DNA from: DATEAV01 sp964513155
GTDB lineage: Bacteria > Chloroflexota > Anaerolineae > Anaerolineales > E44-bin32
Assembly: GCA_964513155.1 (NCBI GenBank)
Contig: CAZEMA010000035.1
Span: 1-21,923, forward strand
Length of the DNA stretch: 21,923 bases
Direction: 5' to 3'
This document shows positions 15,124 through 21,923 of the stretch, one piece after another. How positions within the stretch are numbered: position 1 is the stretch's first letter; every line of letters begins with the position of its first letter. Made by a program: the position numbers and the translations under genes. The notes under the pieces were generated by a model. It had not been told where the DNA came from. It did no database searches and saw only the letters and a program-made list of their open reading frames with translations.

Positions 15124-15444
15124 TCACTCGTCCAGGATGGCGAGGATGTCGCTCTCCCGCAGGATCAGCAGCTTCTCCCCGTCGATCTTGATCTCGGTGC
15201 CGGAGTACTTGGCAAACAGGACCTTGTCCTTGACGGAGACATCCATTTGGATGCGCTTGCCTTCGTCATCGCGGGCGCCGGGGCCAACGGCAAGCACCTC
15301 GCCCTTCTGCGGCTTTTCCTTCGCCGTCTCGGGAAGGACGATCCCGCTCGGGGTGATATCTTCGCCCTCGAGAGGCTTGACGACCAACCGGTCGCCGAGC
15401 GGCTTGAGGTTGAGCTTGGGCTTGAGCTTGAGCTTGGGTGCCAT
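15124..15444 (-). CDS. groS: Co-chaperonin GroES with duplicated N-terminus
   Basis: GroES caps the GroEL ring. The conserved core begins at LKPLGDRLVVKPL and includes the mobile-loop region EDITPSGIVLPETAKEKP, GEVLAVGPG and the final strand ILRESDILAILDE. The 106-residue length is about 10 longer than usual. The extra residues come from an N-terminal MAPKLKLKPKLNLKP, in which the six-residue block KLKLKP is followed by KLNLKP. At DNA level these are adjacent 18-nt units differing at two bases. The ATG at 15444 is set by GGAGGG five bases upstream; an in-frame start at 15492 would lie inside the CIRCE element and is rejected. groEL follows. Confidence 0.97.
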   Translation of the reverse strand: MAPKLKLKPKLNLKPLGDRLVVKPLEGEDITPSGIVLPETAKEKPQKGEVLAVGPGARDDEGKRIQMDVSVKDKVLFAKYSGTEIKIDGEKLLILRESDILAILDE

Positions 15445-15485
15445 TCGAACCCTCCTTGTCCACGTACAGATGATTGAGTTACGAG

Positions 15486-15512
15486 TTAGCACTCATCGCG
15501 GCGGAGTGCTAA
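15486..15512 (-). promoter_or_regulatory. CIRCE operator (HrcA binding site)
   Basis: A perfect CIRCE is present: TTAGCACTC, nine bases, GAGTGCTAA. Three further bases pair on each side, giving 12-bp arms from 15483 to 15515. It lies between the groES promoter and the groES start. HrcA is expected to bind here and repress the operon until heat shock; hrcA itself is not in the window. Confidence 0.98.
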
Positions 15513-15523
15513 CTCATGCCCGA

Positions 15524-15552
15524 AGTTTAACCAATTCGGGAACCGGTGTCAA
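15524..15552 (-). promoter_or_regulatory. Sigma-A promoter of groESL
   Basis: On the minus strand TTGACA (15547-15552) and TAAACT (15524-15529) are separated by exactly 17 bases. The -35 is perfect. CIRCE begins nine bases after the -10, so the transcription start lies at the operator edge. The -35 box contains the TGA stop codon of the upstream TPR gene. Confidence 0.9.
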
Positions 15553-16997
15553 GGGGGCCGCGAAGGAGTTGGCGAGGGAGTCTGCGGGGCGGCGGGGGAA
15601 GGGCTGGGCACTGGAGTGCCCACTCCTGTGGCAGCCGAGCACAGCCCCAGGCTCGCGGCCGCGATGTCGGCCACGATCGGGTCGCTGCCATAGGTTGTCA
15701 GGACCACGCGGAAGATGCGCTCTGCGTCCACACACGCCGAGGGGTAGTTGGCCGAGCTGCGGAAGTAGGTCAGCACGGACCCGTACGTGTAGTAATACTC
15801 CAGACTATCGTCCCGCAGGGGGAGACCTACCACCTCCACCCCGTACGACTGCGCCTCTTCGCTCCCGGCATCGCAGTCGTAGACGTACTCACAGAGCAGA
15901 GTCCGGCTCACATCCTGAGGACAGCCATCGACGGCGCACTGCAGGGCGACGATGGCTCCTTCGTAGTTGCGAGACTTGAAGAAGACGATCCCCAGGCGAC
16001 CGTAGATGTCGGGATTGGACGGGCTGATCGCCAGGGCGCGCTCGATATTCCGGGCGGCGATGAAGAACTCACCATCCTGCATGTACGTCTTGCCGATTGC
16101 CAGGTAAGGGGTCGGGTCCTCGATGGCGAGCTGCTCATTGATGCGCACCGCCCGGTCGAAGTACTCCAGGGCGCTTTCGATATCGCGCAACTGCCGGTAG
16201 TTGGCCCCGATCAACAAGTAGAGGTAGGTGAAGTTGGGGGCAACCGCTACCGCCCTCAGGTACTCTTCGATGGCCAGTCGATACTGCGCGTTGCTTTCCA
16301 GAACCGTGCCATAGACACGGTGGACGTCCATGCTGAACGGGTCATCTTGGGCCACCAAGCTCGCCGCCCGGGAGGCGATAGCCATCGCCTGAGTGAACTT
16401 CTGCTGATCGACGTAGACTTCGGCCTGGAAGGCAAGAGCCAGGACGTTGCCGGGCTCCAGCTGCAGGGCACGAGCCACGGAGGTCTGGGCCGTGGTGAGG
16501 TAAGCCTCGCGCTGGCTGGCGCCCGTCGTCGCGTCTTCGGCCGCAGCCGACCAGTCGTAGACCAGAGCCCGGATGGCAGCGGCGGTGCTGTCGTCAGGGT
16601 TGGCCTCGACGGCGCGCTCGACCGATTCCCTGGCCGCCGCCAGCCGGGCGCGGCGGTCATCGGCGGTCGTCTGCAGCGCGCTCGAGTATGTCTGGATGCG
16701 GGCCAGATCGGCCCACATCCGGCCGTCGCCGGGATCGAGGCGTACAGCCTCCTGGTAGACGCGAATCGCCTCCTCCAGGTTGCCGGCGGAGAAGTAGGTC
16801 TGACCTTGTTCGGCGAAGGAGACCGCGTTTCGTGTTGGGGTGTAGGTCGGCTCGAATAGGGTCGGCACCTGCCCGGTCTCGTGCAGCCAGACAAGCAGGG
16901 CTCCAGCGACGATCAACACGGCGAAGATCGCCATGCGGCGCGGGTCGGACCGGGGGCCGTCGGTGCCGAAGCTCAGGCGATCATTCCCTACGCGCAC
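15549..16997 (-). CDS. Membrane-anchored TPR protein, copy 1
   Basis: This 482-residue protein has a short cytoplasmic N-terminus, one membrane helix at about 22-38 (MAIFAVLIVAGALLVWL), then extracytoplasmic TPR repeats from about residue 58. Clear repeat units include AEQGQTYFSAGNLEEAIRVYQEAVRLDP, and units ending AVRINEQ and ALAISPSNPDIY. Cysteines cluster in the last third. A VGLPLRDDSLEYYYTYGSVL block precedes the final repeat, and the tail is Pro/Ser/Thr-rich. TPR arrays mediate protein contacts; partner unknown. The start is GTG with AGGTGA upstream, 13 bases after the paralogous gene at 17014-18222. The same YYYTYG block occurs in that paralog. The stop lies inside the groESL -35 box. 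Confidence 0.87.
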   Translation of the reverse strand: MRVGNDRLSFGTDGPRSDPRRMAIFAVLIVAGALLVWLHETGQVPTLFEPTYTPTRNAVSFAEQGQTYFSAGNLEEAIRVYQEAVRLDPGDGRMWADLARIQTYSSALQTTADDRRARLAAARESVERAVEANPDDSTAAAIRALVYDWSAAAEDATTGASQREAYLTTAQTSVARALQLEPGNVLALAFQAEVYVDQQKFTQAMAIASRAASLVAQDDPFSMDVHRVYGTVLESNAQYRLAIEEYLRAVAVAPNFTYLYLLIGANYRQLRDIESALEYFDRAVRINEQLAIEDPTPYLAIGKTYMQDGEFFIAARNIERALAISPSNPDIYGRLGIVFFKSRNYEGAIVALQCAVDGCPQDVSRTLLCEYVYDCDAGSEEAQSYGVEVVGLPLRDDSLEYYYTYGSVLTYFRSSANYPSACVDAERIFRVVLTTYGSDPIVADIAAASLGLCSAATGVGTPVPSPSPAAPQTPSPTPSRPP

Positions 16998-17013
16998 CGC
17001 TCACCTGATCGGG

Positions 17014-18222
17014 CTACTGGCCCGGCGTGGCCGCGGGCCGCGGCGTGGGCGTGGGCTCGATCACGCCGCAGAGCACCAACCCTTCGACGGCATTGGCCTG
17101 GGCGGTCTCATCGTCGGGCACGCCCCGCAGAAGGGCCTCGAAGACCTGGATCGCCTCGTCGCACTGGTCCTGGTGGGCCAGGGCAAGGCCGTAGGTGTAG
17201 TAGTACTCGACGGCGCGCGCGTCGGCAGGATCGAGGGGTAACCCGGTCACCGACGCCCCGTCCTGCGTCAGCCCGCCGCGCACGGCCAGCGCCAGCTCCG
17301 GAATCGCCAAGTCCTCCTGGCCGTTGTGGTAGTACATGCGGCCAAGATTCCCGTGCATATAGGGATTGGCAGGATCCTGCCTCACGGCTTCGGCCGCCCA
17401 TTGGCTGGCCTTCCCGTACTCCCCGACACGAGCATAGGTCTGGGCCAGGAGGGTGAGCGGGGTGGTACTGGTCGGGGCCAGCGAGTTGGCCCTGAGGTAG
17501 CTCTCGACGGCCAGGTCCACCTCGCCCATGGCGAAGTACATGTTCCCGAGCGAGACGTACAGCAGGGGAAGATTGGGGTTGATGTCCAGCGCCGCCTGAT
17601 ACTGGGCCACGGCGTCTTCATAGCGAGCTACCTTCTCGAGAACATAGCCCATAGCCCGGTGGGCCTCCAACAGATCGGGAGCCAGCTCCAGCGCTCGCCG
17701 TGCCTCCTCACCCGCCCGGTCATAGAGATCGGTGTCCGCCAGGATCTCGGCGTAGTAGGCATGCGCCAAGGCGGAATTGGGATCGATCTCCAGCGCCCGC
17801 TCGACCGAGCGTTGGGCGTCGACCAGGTCGCCCGAGAAGTCGAGCGCCCAACCGAGGACGGCGTGCGCCATGGCTGAGTTCGGATCGAGCAGGAGCGCAT
17901 CCCGAGCGCTCGTCTCGGCGTCGGCCGGCCTACCCGCAAAGATCTGGACCCTTGCCATGGCGATGTAGTAGGCGGGGTTTTGCGGGTCGACGGCGATGGC
18001 CTGCCGGTAAGACTCCTCGGCCTGGTCGAGCCTACCCGAGGCGAACTGGCTCTCTGCCTCCAGTACATACGAGGCGGGGCTGCGGGTGGGCGTGGCCGTG
18101 GGAATGAACAGCGGGGGAACCGTTGGGACAACGGACAGCTGCAGGTAGATCGCGCCGGCAATCATGGCCAAGAGCACAAGGACGACCAACGGCCGCGATC
18201 GCCGTCGGTGCCTCTTCGTCAT
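17014..18222 (-). CDS. Membrane-anchored TPR protein, copy 2
   Basis: A 402-residue paralog of the next gene on this strand. The start MTKRHRRRSR is strongly basic, followed by a membrane helix at about 11-29 and the linker PPLFIPTATPTRSPASY, which matches PTLFEPTYTPTRNAVSF of copy 1. Regular 34-residue TPRs follow (for example LDQAEESYRQAIAVDPQNPAYYIAMA and YEDAVAQYQAALDINPNLPLLYVSLG). Near the end is GLPLDPADARAVEYYYTYGLAL, then EGLVLCGVIEPTPTPRP. Upstream in-frame ATGs at 18249 and 18285 exist, but none of the three has a strong ribosome binding site; 18222 puts the basic residues directly before the helix. It is separated from copy 1 by 16 bases, so the two are probably co-transcribed. 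Confidence 0.85.
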   Translation of the reverse strand: MTKRHRRRSRPLVVLVLLAMIAGAIYLQLSVVPTVPPLFIPTATPTRSPASYVLEAESQFASGRLDQAEESYRQAIAVDPQNPAYYIAMARVQIFAGRPADAETSARDALLLDPNSAMAHAVLGWALDFSGDLVDAQRSVERALEIDPNSALAHAYYAEILADTDLYDRAGEEARRALELAPDLLEAHRAMGYVLEKVARYEDAVAQYQAALDINPNLPLLYVSLGNMYFAMGEVDLAVESYLRANSLAPTSTTPLTLLAQTYARVGEYGKASQWAAEAVRQDPANPYMHGNLGRMYYHNGQEDLAIPELALAVRGGLTQDGASVTGLPLDPADARAVEYYYTYGLALAHQDQCDEAIQVFEALLRGVPDDETAQANAVEGLVLCGVIEPTPTPRPAATPGQ

Positions 18223-18449
18223 TTGCCACTTGCTGCCGCGAAGATACATGGTTATGTCTTGATTCCGCCATGGGGCTGCCTGCATCTTACCATCCCGTCT
18301 TCGGCGGCGTCAAGCAAGGGGCCTGGGGGGCCCTTAGCGTATGCCAGGGGAGAGGGAAGAATACGGATCGACCGGCGGATCCTTCCGCGCACCACGCCAA
18401 GCCTCCCCACATCCGCCCTCGGCTTCCTCGGATACGCCGATGGCTGCGG

Positions 18450-18455
18450 TATAAT
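18450..18455 (+). promoter_or_regulatory. -10 box giving a probably leaderless transcript
   Basis: A perfect TATAAT is flanked by GCGG and CCGC, which pair. The ATG at 18463 begins seven bases after the box, about where transcription should start, and there is no room for a ribosome binding site. No good -35 is visible. The intergenic stretch 18223-18462 between the divergent TPR genes shows no other gene. Confidence 0.55.
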
Positions 18456-18462
18456 CCGCCGC

Positions 18463-19530
18463 ATGGACCCTGGGCCGACCCTGGGCGGCAACGCCGAAGA
18501 GACACAGCCGACTCCCGCCCTGAGCGCGGATTCCACCCAACCCGTCCCCACCCAACCAGTCATCAGTCAGCCCTCCGCCTGGCATCGGCTTCGCTGGTTC
18601 GTCCTGCTGATTCCTGTGGCCGTCCTCCTGGCAGGTGCTGCCGGCTATCGAGAGGGTGGCAGACAGCAGCAGGCCGCTCGCCGGCAGGCCGTCGCCGAGA
18701 TCGCTCGGCAGCAGTATGAACTGGGCGCCCAGGATCTGCAGGCGGGCCGGTTTCAGCTTGCCGCCGACCGGTTCGAGTACGTGATCCGACTCGATCCCTC
18801 CTACCCCGAAGCCAGTGCCCGCCTGATCGAGGCCCTGGTGGCGATCGAGGAACCGATCGCCTCTGCGACGGCCGCACCCACGCCCACGCCCAATTTGGCA
18901 CCGGTGGAGGAGTTGTTCGCTCAGGCCCAGGCCGCCTTCGCCGCCGAGGATTGGACCCGGGTCATCGATACCCTCCTCGCCCTCCGGGCCAAAGATCCAA
19001 CCTATCACGCGACCGATGCAGATGGCATGATGTTCGCCGCCCTGCGCAATCGGGGTCTGTACCGCATCCGTATCGAGTGGCAACTTGAGCTGGGCCTGTA
19101 TGACCTCAGCCGCGCCGAGCGCTTCGGTCCCCTCGACAAGGAGGCCGAAGACTGGCGCGCCTCAGCCCGGTTCTACTTGTTCGCCGATACGTACATGGGT
19201 CTGCGCTGGGGCGAGGCGACCAATCTCTTCTTCCAGATCTGTGCCCCGGCCGCGCTCTGGGATTCGTGCGCCCGGGCGGCCGAGGCCGCGCAGCACTATG
19301 CCGAGCAGCTTCTGGCGATGCCCGACGTCTGCGCCGCCCAGCAGGAATACGAGCAATGGGGATGGCCAGCAGACTATCCCATCCTCCAGCCCGTTTACGA
19401 CGCCGGGGCCGAAGTCGCCAACGCCTGCGCGGCAAGCCATCAGCCGCCGGTCACTGAGACGCCAACGCCGACGCCCGGGGGCCCTCCGACCGAGACGCCG
19501 TCTCCCGAGGCCAGTCCGCCGCCTCCATAG
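18463..19530 (+). CDS. Membrane-anchored TPR-like protein, copy 3
   Basis: A 355-residue protein divergent from the two TPR genes. It has a 40-residue Thr/Pro/Gln-rich start, a membrane helix at about 43-61 (LRWFVLLIPVAVLLAGAAG), and then a coiled, Gln/Arg/Ala-rich stretch. One clear TPR follows (ARQQYELGAQDLQAGRFQLAADRFEYVIRLDP), then a PTPTPN linker and further helical repeats. The C-terminal half has several cysteines (QICAPAALWDSCARA, PDVCAAQQEYE, VANACAA), and the tail is Pro/Thr-rich. The long open frame extends upstream to 17980, but coding-like composition starts at the ATG, which directly follows a -10 box. Function unknown; it is likely a surface or periplasm-facing scaffold related in style to its neighbours. 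Confidence 0.83.
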   Translation: MDPGPTLGGNAEETQPTPALSADSTQPVPTQPVISQPSAWHRLRWFVLLIPVAVLLAGAAGYREGGRQQQAARRQAVAEIARQQYELGAQDLQAGRFQLAADRFEYVIRLDPSYPEASARLIEALVAIEEPIASATAAPTPTPNLAPVEELFAQAQAAFAAEDWTRVIDTLLALRAKDPTYHATDADGMMFAALRNRGLYRIRIEWQLELGLYDLSRAERFGPLDKEAEDWRASARFYLFADTYMGLRWGEATNLFFQICAPAALWDSCARAAEAAQHYAEQLLAMPDVCAAQQEYEQWGWPADYPILQPVYDAGAEVANACAASHQPPVTETPTPTPGGPPTETPSPEASPPPP

Positions 19531-19978
19531 CCTGCTCGAAACTACCTGCCTACAACCCCGCCGGAAACACCCGTCTGCTGTAGCTTGGAGCAAGAAGACC
19601 CTGCCGGGGACTTGCAGCGGGATTCGCGCCCTTGGTATCGTTGGGCGCCTGGGATGTCCACCATGACTCCGGCTCAACCCCTCGAGGTACACGGCCTCCC
19701 TCTTGACTGACAGACAAACGGGCAACCCCCCGGGCGACCAGAGCTTTGGCACGACGGTCCGTTCCCGTATGCCTCCTCCTCGGTTGCCAAGGGTTTTCTC
19801 CCCACGGCTCCTCACGCCTCGACGATCAGCCTTCGGGCTCTTCCCGACCAATCAGGGGGCATGATCCTTGCATCCCCGGGGCCGTGACCGCACCCACACT
19901 CGGGCGAGGCTGGAGACCGCCACGGATGAGCCTCCGACCGTCTCGAGGCGGCCTGATCTGCGAGACCCGTGACAGGCG
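19531..19978 (+). other. Non-coding stretch after TPR copy 3
   Basis: I see no convincing gene in these 448 bases. Short open frames are Arg/Pro-rich and lack ribosome binding sites. A 6-bp stem with an 11-nt loop (19626-19631 with 19643-19648) is a weak terminator candidate for the TPR gene. Confidence 0.4.
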
Positions 19979-20446
19979 ATGCGGTCAGAGGGTACCCTTT
20001 TGACCCTATTGATGAGAACCTGTCTTGCGATGGGAATCGCCTCCATCTATCTGGGCTTCGCCGGAGGGATGGGCTTGCTCCTGCGTCGAATGCGCGCTTC
20101 TCAAGCCAGACCAGACCGGTTGGTGGCTTGCGCCTACGCTTGCCTGCTCTATCTCCCCGGCACGGTTCTGGTCCTCAGCCTCTCGAACTGGCCCTTGGCC
20201 GGCAGGCTTCTGCTTGTGTCGGGCGGCGCTGTGGCGACCGCCCTCGCCGCCGTCCAACCTGAGTGGGCACCGCGCCTCCTGTGGCAGCGCCGATTCGGCC
20301 AGCGCTACCTGGCCCTGGCGATGGTCCTGACCCTCCTGGGAGAAGTGGCCTGGGCGCTCGCCGCGCCGGGCCTTGGGCCATCGCTGATCGGCGTTGCGGC
20401 CGGGGCGGCCGGGGCAGCCTCGCTTCGCGCCGCAGCTCACGACTGA
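19979..20446 (+). CDS. Small multi-pass membrane protein of unknown function
   Basis: The 155-residue ORF has four to five hydrophobic segments: about 16-35 (AMGIASIYLGFAGGMGLLL), 46-68, 75-91, and the region 109-150 with two Ala/Gly/Leu-rich helices. Basic loops (RRMRASQARPDR, RLLWQRRFGQR) separate them, as in an inner-membrane protein. No family is recognised. The start is uncertain: 19979 has a weak AGGCG before it, while ATGs at 20012 and 20030 lack any ribosome binding site. The last dozen residues lie antisense to a transposase-like fragment, so the natural C-terminus may have been cut or replaced. Confidence 0.55.
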   Translation: MRSEGTLLTLLMRTCLAMGIASIYLGFAGGMGLLLRRMRASQARPDRLVACAYACLLYLPGTVLVLSLSNWPLAGRLLLVSGGAVATALAAVQPEWAPRLLWQRRFGQRYLALAMVLTLLGEVAWALAAPGLGPSLIGVAAGAAGAASLRAAAHD

Positions 20447-20561
20447 TACCTGCCCTATCTCGACCCAGGCGGCGAGCAATTCCCGCCCGGGAGAAACCAT
20501 CCCCAGACAACTGGTAGATCTGCAGACTATCGTCAGCCAACAGGTGGACATAGGGTCCCAT
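20421..20561 (-). pseudogene. IS30-family transposase N-terminal fragment (remnant)
   Basis: On the minus strand, an ATG at 20561 opens about 47 codons whose product starts MGPYVHLL, continues through QIYQLSGDGFSRAGIARRLGR and ends ISRELRREA. This closely fits the N-terminal helix-turn-helix of IS30-type transposases (YxHLT, QIYxL, GxSxxxIAxxLGR, STISRELRRN). Past this point the frame turns into Pro/Arg-rich low-complexity sequence with no DDE domain. It is therefore a broken fragment. An 8-bp inverted repeat (20561-20568 with 20582-20589) lies at its start. The fragment overlaps the end of the membrane-protein gene on the other strand. Confidence 0.66.
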
Positions 20562-20635
20562 GCAACGCAATTGTCCTCGTAGCGTTGCACTTAGAAATAG
20601 AACCCGGGCTGCTATCTCCGGCCGTTGGCTTGAGG

Positions 20636-20641
20636 TACAAT
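20636..20641 (+). promoter_or_regulatory. Possible -10 box for ribonuclease Z
   Basis: TACAAT (five of six consensus bases) lies 48 bases upstream of the TTG start at 20689. No convincing -35 is seen. Like the box at 9753 it is preceded by GG. Confidence 0.35.
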
Positions 20642-20688
20642 GGGCAGCCTGCTCCATCCAGTTGGACCAAACGATCCCAGGGTGGACC

Positions 20689-21609
20689 TTGTTCGAAGTC
20701 GTCTTTCTCGGCACGTCCGCCTCAGCCCCTTCCGTGCACCGGGGTCTGTCGGCACAGGTGATCAGCTATCGGGATCACCGCTTCCTCGTCGACTGCGGTG
20801 AGGGGACGCAACGCCAGATCCTGCGCTCCGGCATCGGCTTCCGCCGCATGAACCGGATCCTCATCACCCATGGCCACTTGGACCATATCCTGGGGCTGGC
20901 GGGCCTTCTCTCCACGTTCTCGCGCTGGGAGGCCATCGACCGCCTGGAGATCTGGGCGGGCCGTTGGGCGCTGGAGCGTATCCATGACCTTCTCTACGGC
21001 GTTGTCCTGCGGGGGGCCCGCCCGCCGCTCAAGATCGAACTGGTGCCGGTGGAAGCCGGCCTCCTGATGGACGACGGCGACCTCAAGCTCACAGCCATCC
21101 CTGTCTCTCACCGGGGACCGGGCTGTTTCGGCTTCGTTTTCGAGGAGACCCCGCGACGCCCGTTCTTGGCCGAGAAAGCCGAGGCGCTCGGTGTTCCCGC
21201 GGGGCCGATCCGGCGGGACCTGGTCAACGGCAGAGAGGCCGTCCTCCCCGATGGCCGCGTCGTCAGACCAGACGACGTCCTCGGCCCGCTCACGCCTGGC
21301 ACCCGCCTGGTCCATGTCGGCGACTGCGGGCAAACCGAGGACCTGGACAGCGTATGCAACGAGGCGGATGCGCTGGTCATCGAGGCGACCTACCTGGAGG
21401 TCGAGGCCGAGATGGCTCGCCAGTTCGGCCACCTGACGGCTCGTCAGGCCGCCGAACTTGCCAAACGGGCAGGCGTCCGGCGCCTTCTCCTGACCCACAT
21501 CTCCCGCCGCTACCGGGAACAGGAAGTGCTAGAAGAGGCCTCAGCGATCTTCCCGGCCACGACGGTCGTGCGCGACTTCGACCAGTTCCAGATCCGCCGG
21601 CCCGACTAG
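20689..21609 (+). CDS. rnz: Ribonuclease Z (tRNA 3' endonuclease)
   Basis: RNase Z removes 3' trailers from precursor tRNAs. It is a zinc metallo-beta-lactamase-fold enzyme. The N-terminus FEVVFLGTSASAPS is the family start. The zinc motif HGHLDH is at 61-66 (His61, His63, Asp65, His66). The bridging Asp lies in VGDCG and the late His in LTHISRRY, where the usual motif is LTHFSxRY. The exosite region is in the insert RGPGCFGFVFEE to DLVNGREAVLPDG. I set the start at the TTG because it gives 306 residues, the usual length, and AGGGTGG lies just upstream; the frame is open to an ATG at 20560 but those 43 residues do not look like RNase Z. A TTG start is a little unusual. Confidence 0.92.
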   Translation: MFEVVFLGTSASAPSVHRGLSAQVISYRDHRFLVDCGEGTQRQILRSGIGFRRMNRILITHGHLDHILGLAGLLSTFSRWEAIDRLEIWAGRWALERIHDLLYGVVLRGARPPLKIELVPVEAGLLMDDGDLKLTAIPVSHRGPGCFGFVFEETPRRPFLAEKAEALGVPAGPIRRDLVNGREAVLPDGRVVRPDDVLGPLTPGTRLVHVGDCGQTEDLDSVCNEADALVIEATYLEVEAEMARQFGHLTARQAAELAKRAGVRRLLLTHISRRYREQEVLEEASAIFPATTVVRDFDQFQIRRPD

Positions 21610-21923
21610 GAGCGTGGTCAAGAAGACCTGCTTCCTGGTCCAACGCGCGGTTCTCTTCGCCGGGCAAGGAAGCCTTCGTCACCCTGCTCGTCCCCTACGT
21701 CAGCAGATGGGCGGAATCGATCCCCCTCCTGCCTGATGGAAGCCGGCCTACTCGCCCAACGGCGGCCATTCAGCCCTCCTCCGCTTCCCCGTGGCCATGT
21801 GAACCACTGCTACGGTGCATGGGGTAGCCCGGCCCAAAGCACGAAGCCCTGGGGGGCTCGGTCGCACCATGATTGCGTTCAGATACATGTGAGACAGGAA
21901 GACGGCACATAGCAGGCCGGACT
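21610..21923. other. Right-edge stretch without a recognised gene
   Basis: No gene that I can support. A GTG at 21614 opens a 41-codon frame without family resemblance or a good ribosome binding site. No terminator with a T-run was seen after rnz. Confidence 0.4.

Noticed and set aside
15445..15492. Longer groES starting at 15492
   Set aside because: That start would lie inside the CIRCE operator, and the GGAGGG ribosome binding site clearly points to 15444.
17980..18462. Upstream extension of the third TPR gene
   Set aside because: It lies antisense to TPR copy 2 and reads as Arg/Pro-rich noise; the -10 box and the start of Thr/Pro-rich exported-type sequence place the start at 18463.
21614..21739. 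41-codon frame from a GTG after rnz
   Set aside because: No good ribosome binding site, no hydrophobic or domain pattern, and the composition is like non-coding sequence in this genome.
1..21923. CRISPR array, tRNA or rRNA genes
   Set aside because: No regularly spaced direct repeats were found; the GTTCGA-like strings seen lie in coding or leader sequence without a cloverleaf around them.

Overview
The window is about 65% GC and looks like a bacterial chromosome, most likely from the Chloroflexota (Anaerolineae or a relative). The taxonomic call is an inference. It rests on the Thr/Pro-rich 'TPTPT' linkers and tails on exported proteins, the signal-anchored TPR proteins with proline-rich tails, the paired M16 peptidases and a CIRCE-controlled groESL operon. 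No tRNA, rRNA or CRISPR array was seen.

Layout. (1) 186-5019, minus strand: a tight five-gene operon of ugd, an M16 zinc peptidase with HxxEH, an M16 partner lacking HxxEH, acpS, and a fluoroacetyl-CoA-thioesterase-like hotdog protein. The genes overlap or nearly touch. A divergent Rrf2-type Fe-S regulator begins at 5209. (2) 5635-7681, plus strand: a terminator, a hairpin-rich stretch, an unrecognised 85-residue protein, then a nitroreductase overlapping a lipoprotein gene by 4 bases. (3) 7728-12987, plus strand: a histidine-degradation segment with hutU, an MFS transporter and hutI. It is interrupted by a REP-associated tyrosine transposase (RAYT) with REP palindromes on both sides. (4) 12988-15552: a 58-residue two-helix membrane microprotein, a solo REP copy, a terminator, then groEL and groES on the minus strand with CIRCE and a near-consensus sigma-A promoter. 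(5) 15549-19530: two tandem paralogous membrane-anchored TPR proteins on the minus strand and a third, divergent, on the plus strand. (6) 19531-21923: mostly non-coding sequence, a small membrane protein, an antisense IS30-type transposase fragment and ribonuclease Z.

The most interesting part is the RAYT/REP island inside the hut genes. The RAYT stop is one base from the hutI GTG start, and the hutI ribosome binding site lies in the last RAYT codons. A REP palindrome is read in frame as residues 11-22 of HutI. The element therefore appears to supply the translation start of a catabolic enzyme. A third REP lies about 1.6 kb away beside the groEL terminator. Other points are an 18-nt tandem duplication that extends the GroES N-terminus, the groESL -35 box overlapping the stop codon of the upstream TPR gene, and -10 boxes nested in small GC palindromes.
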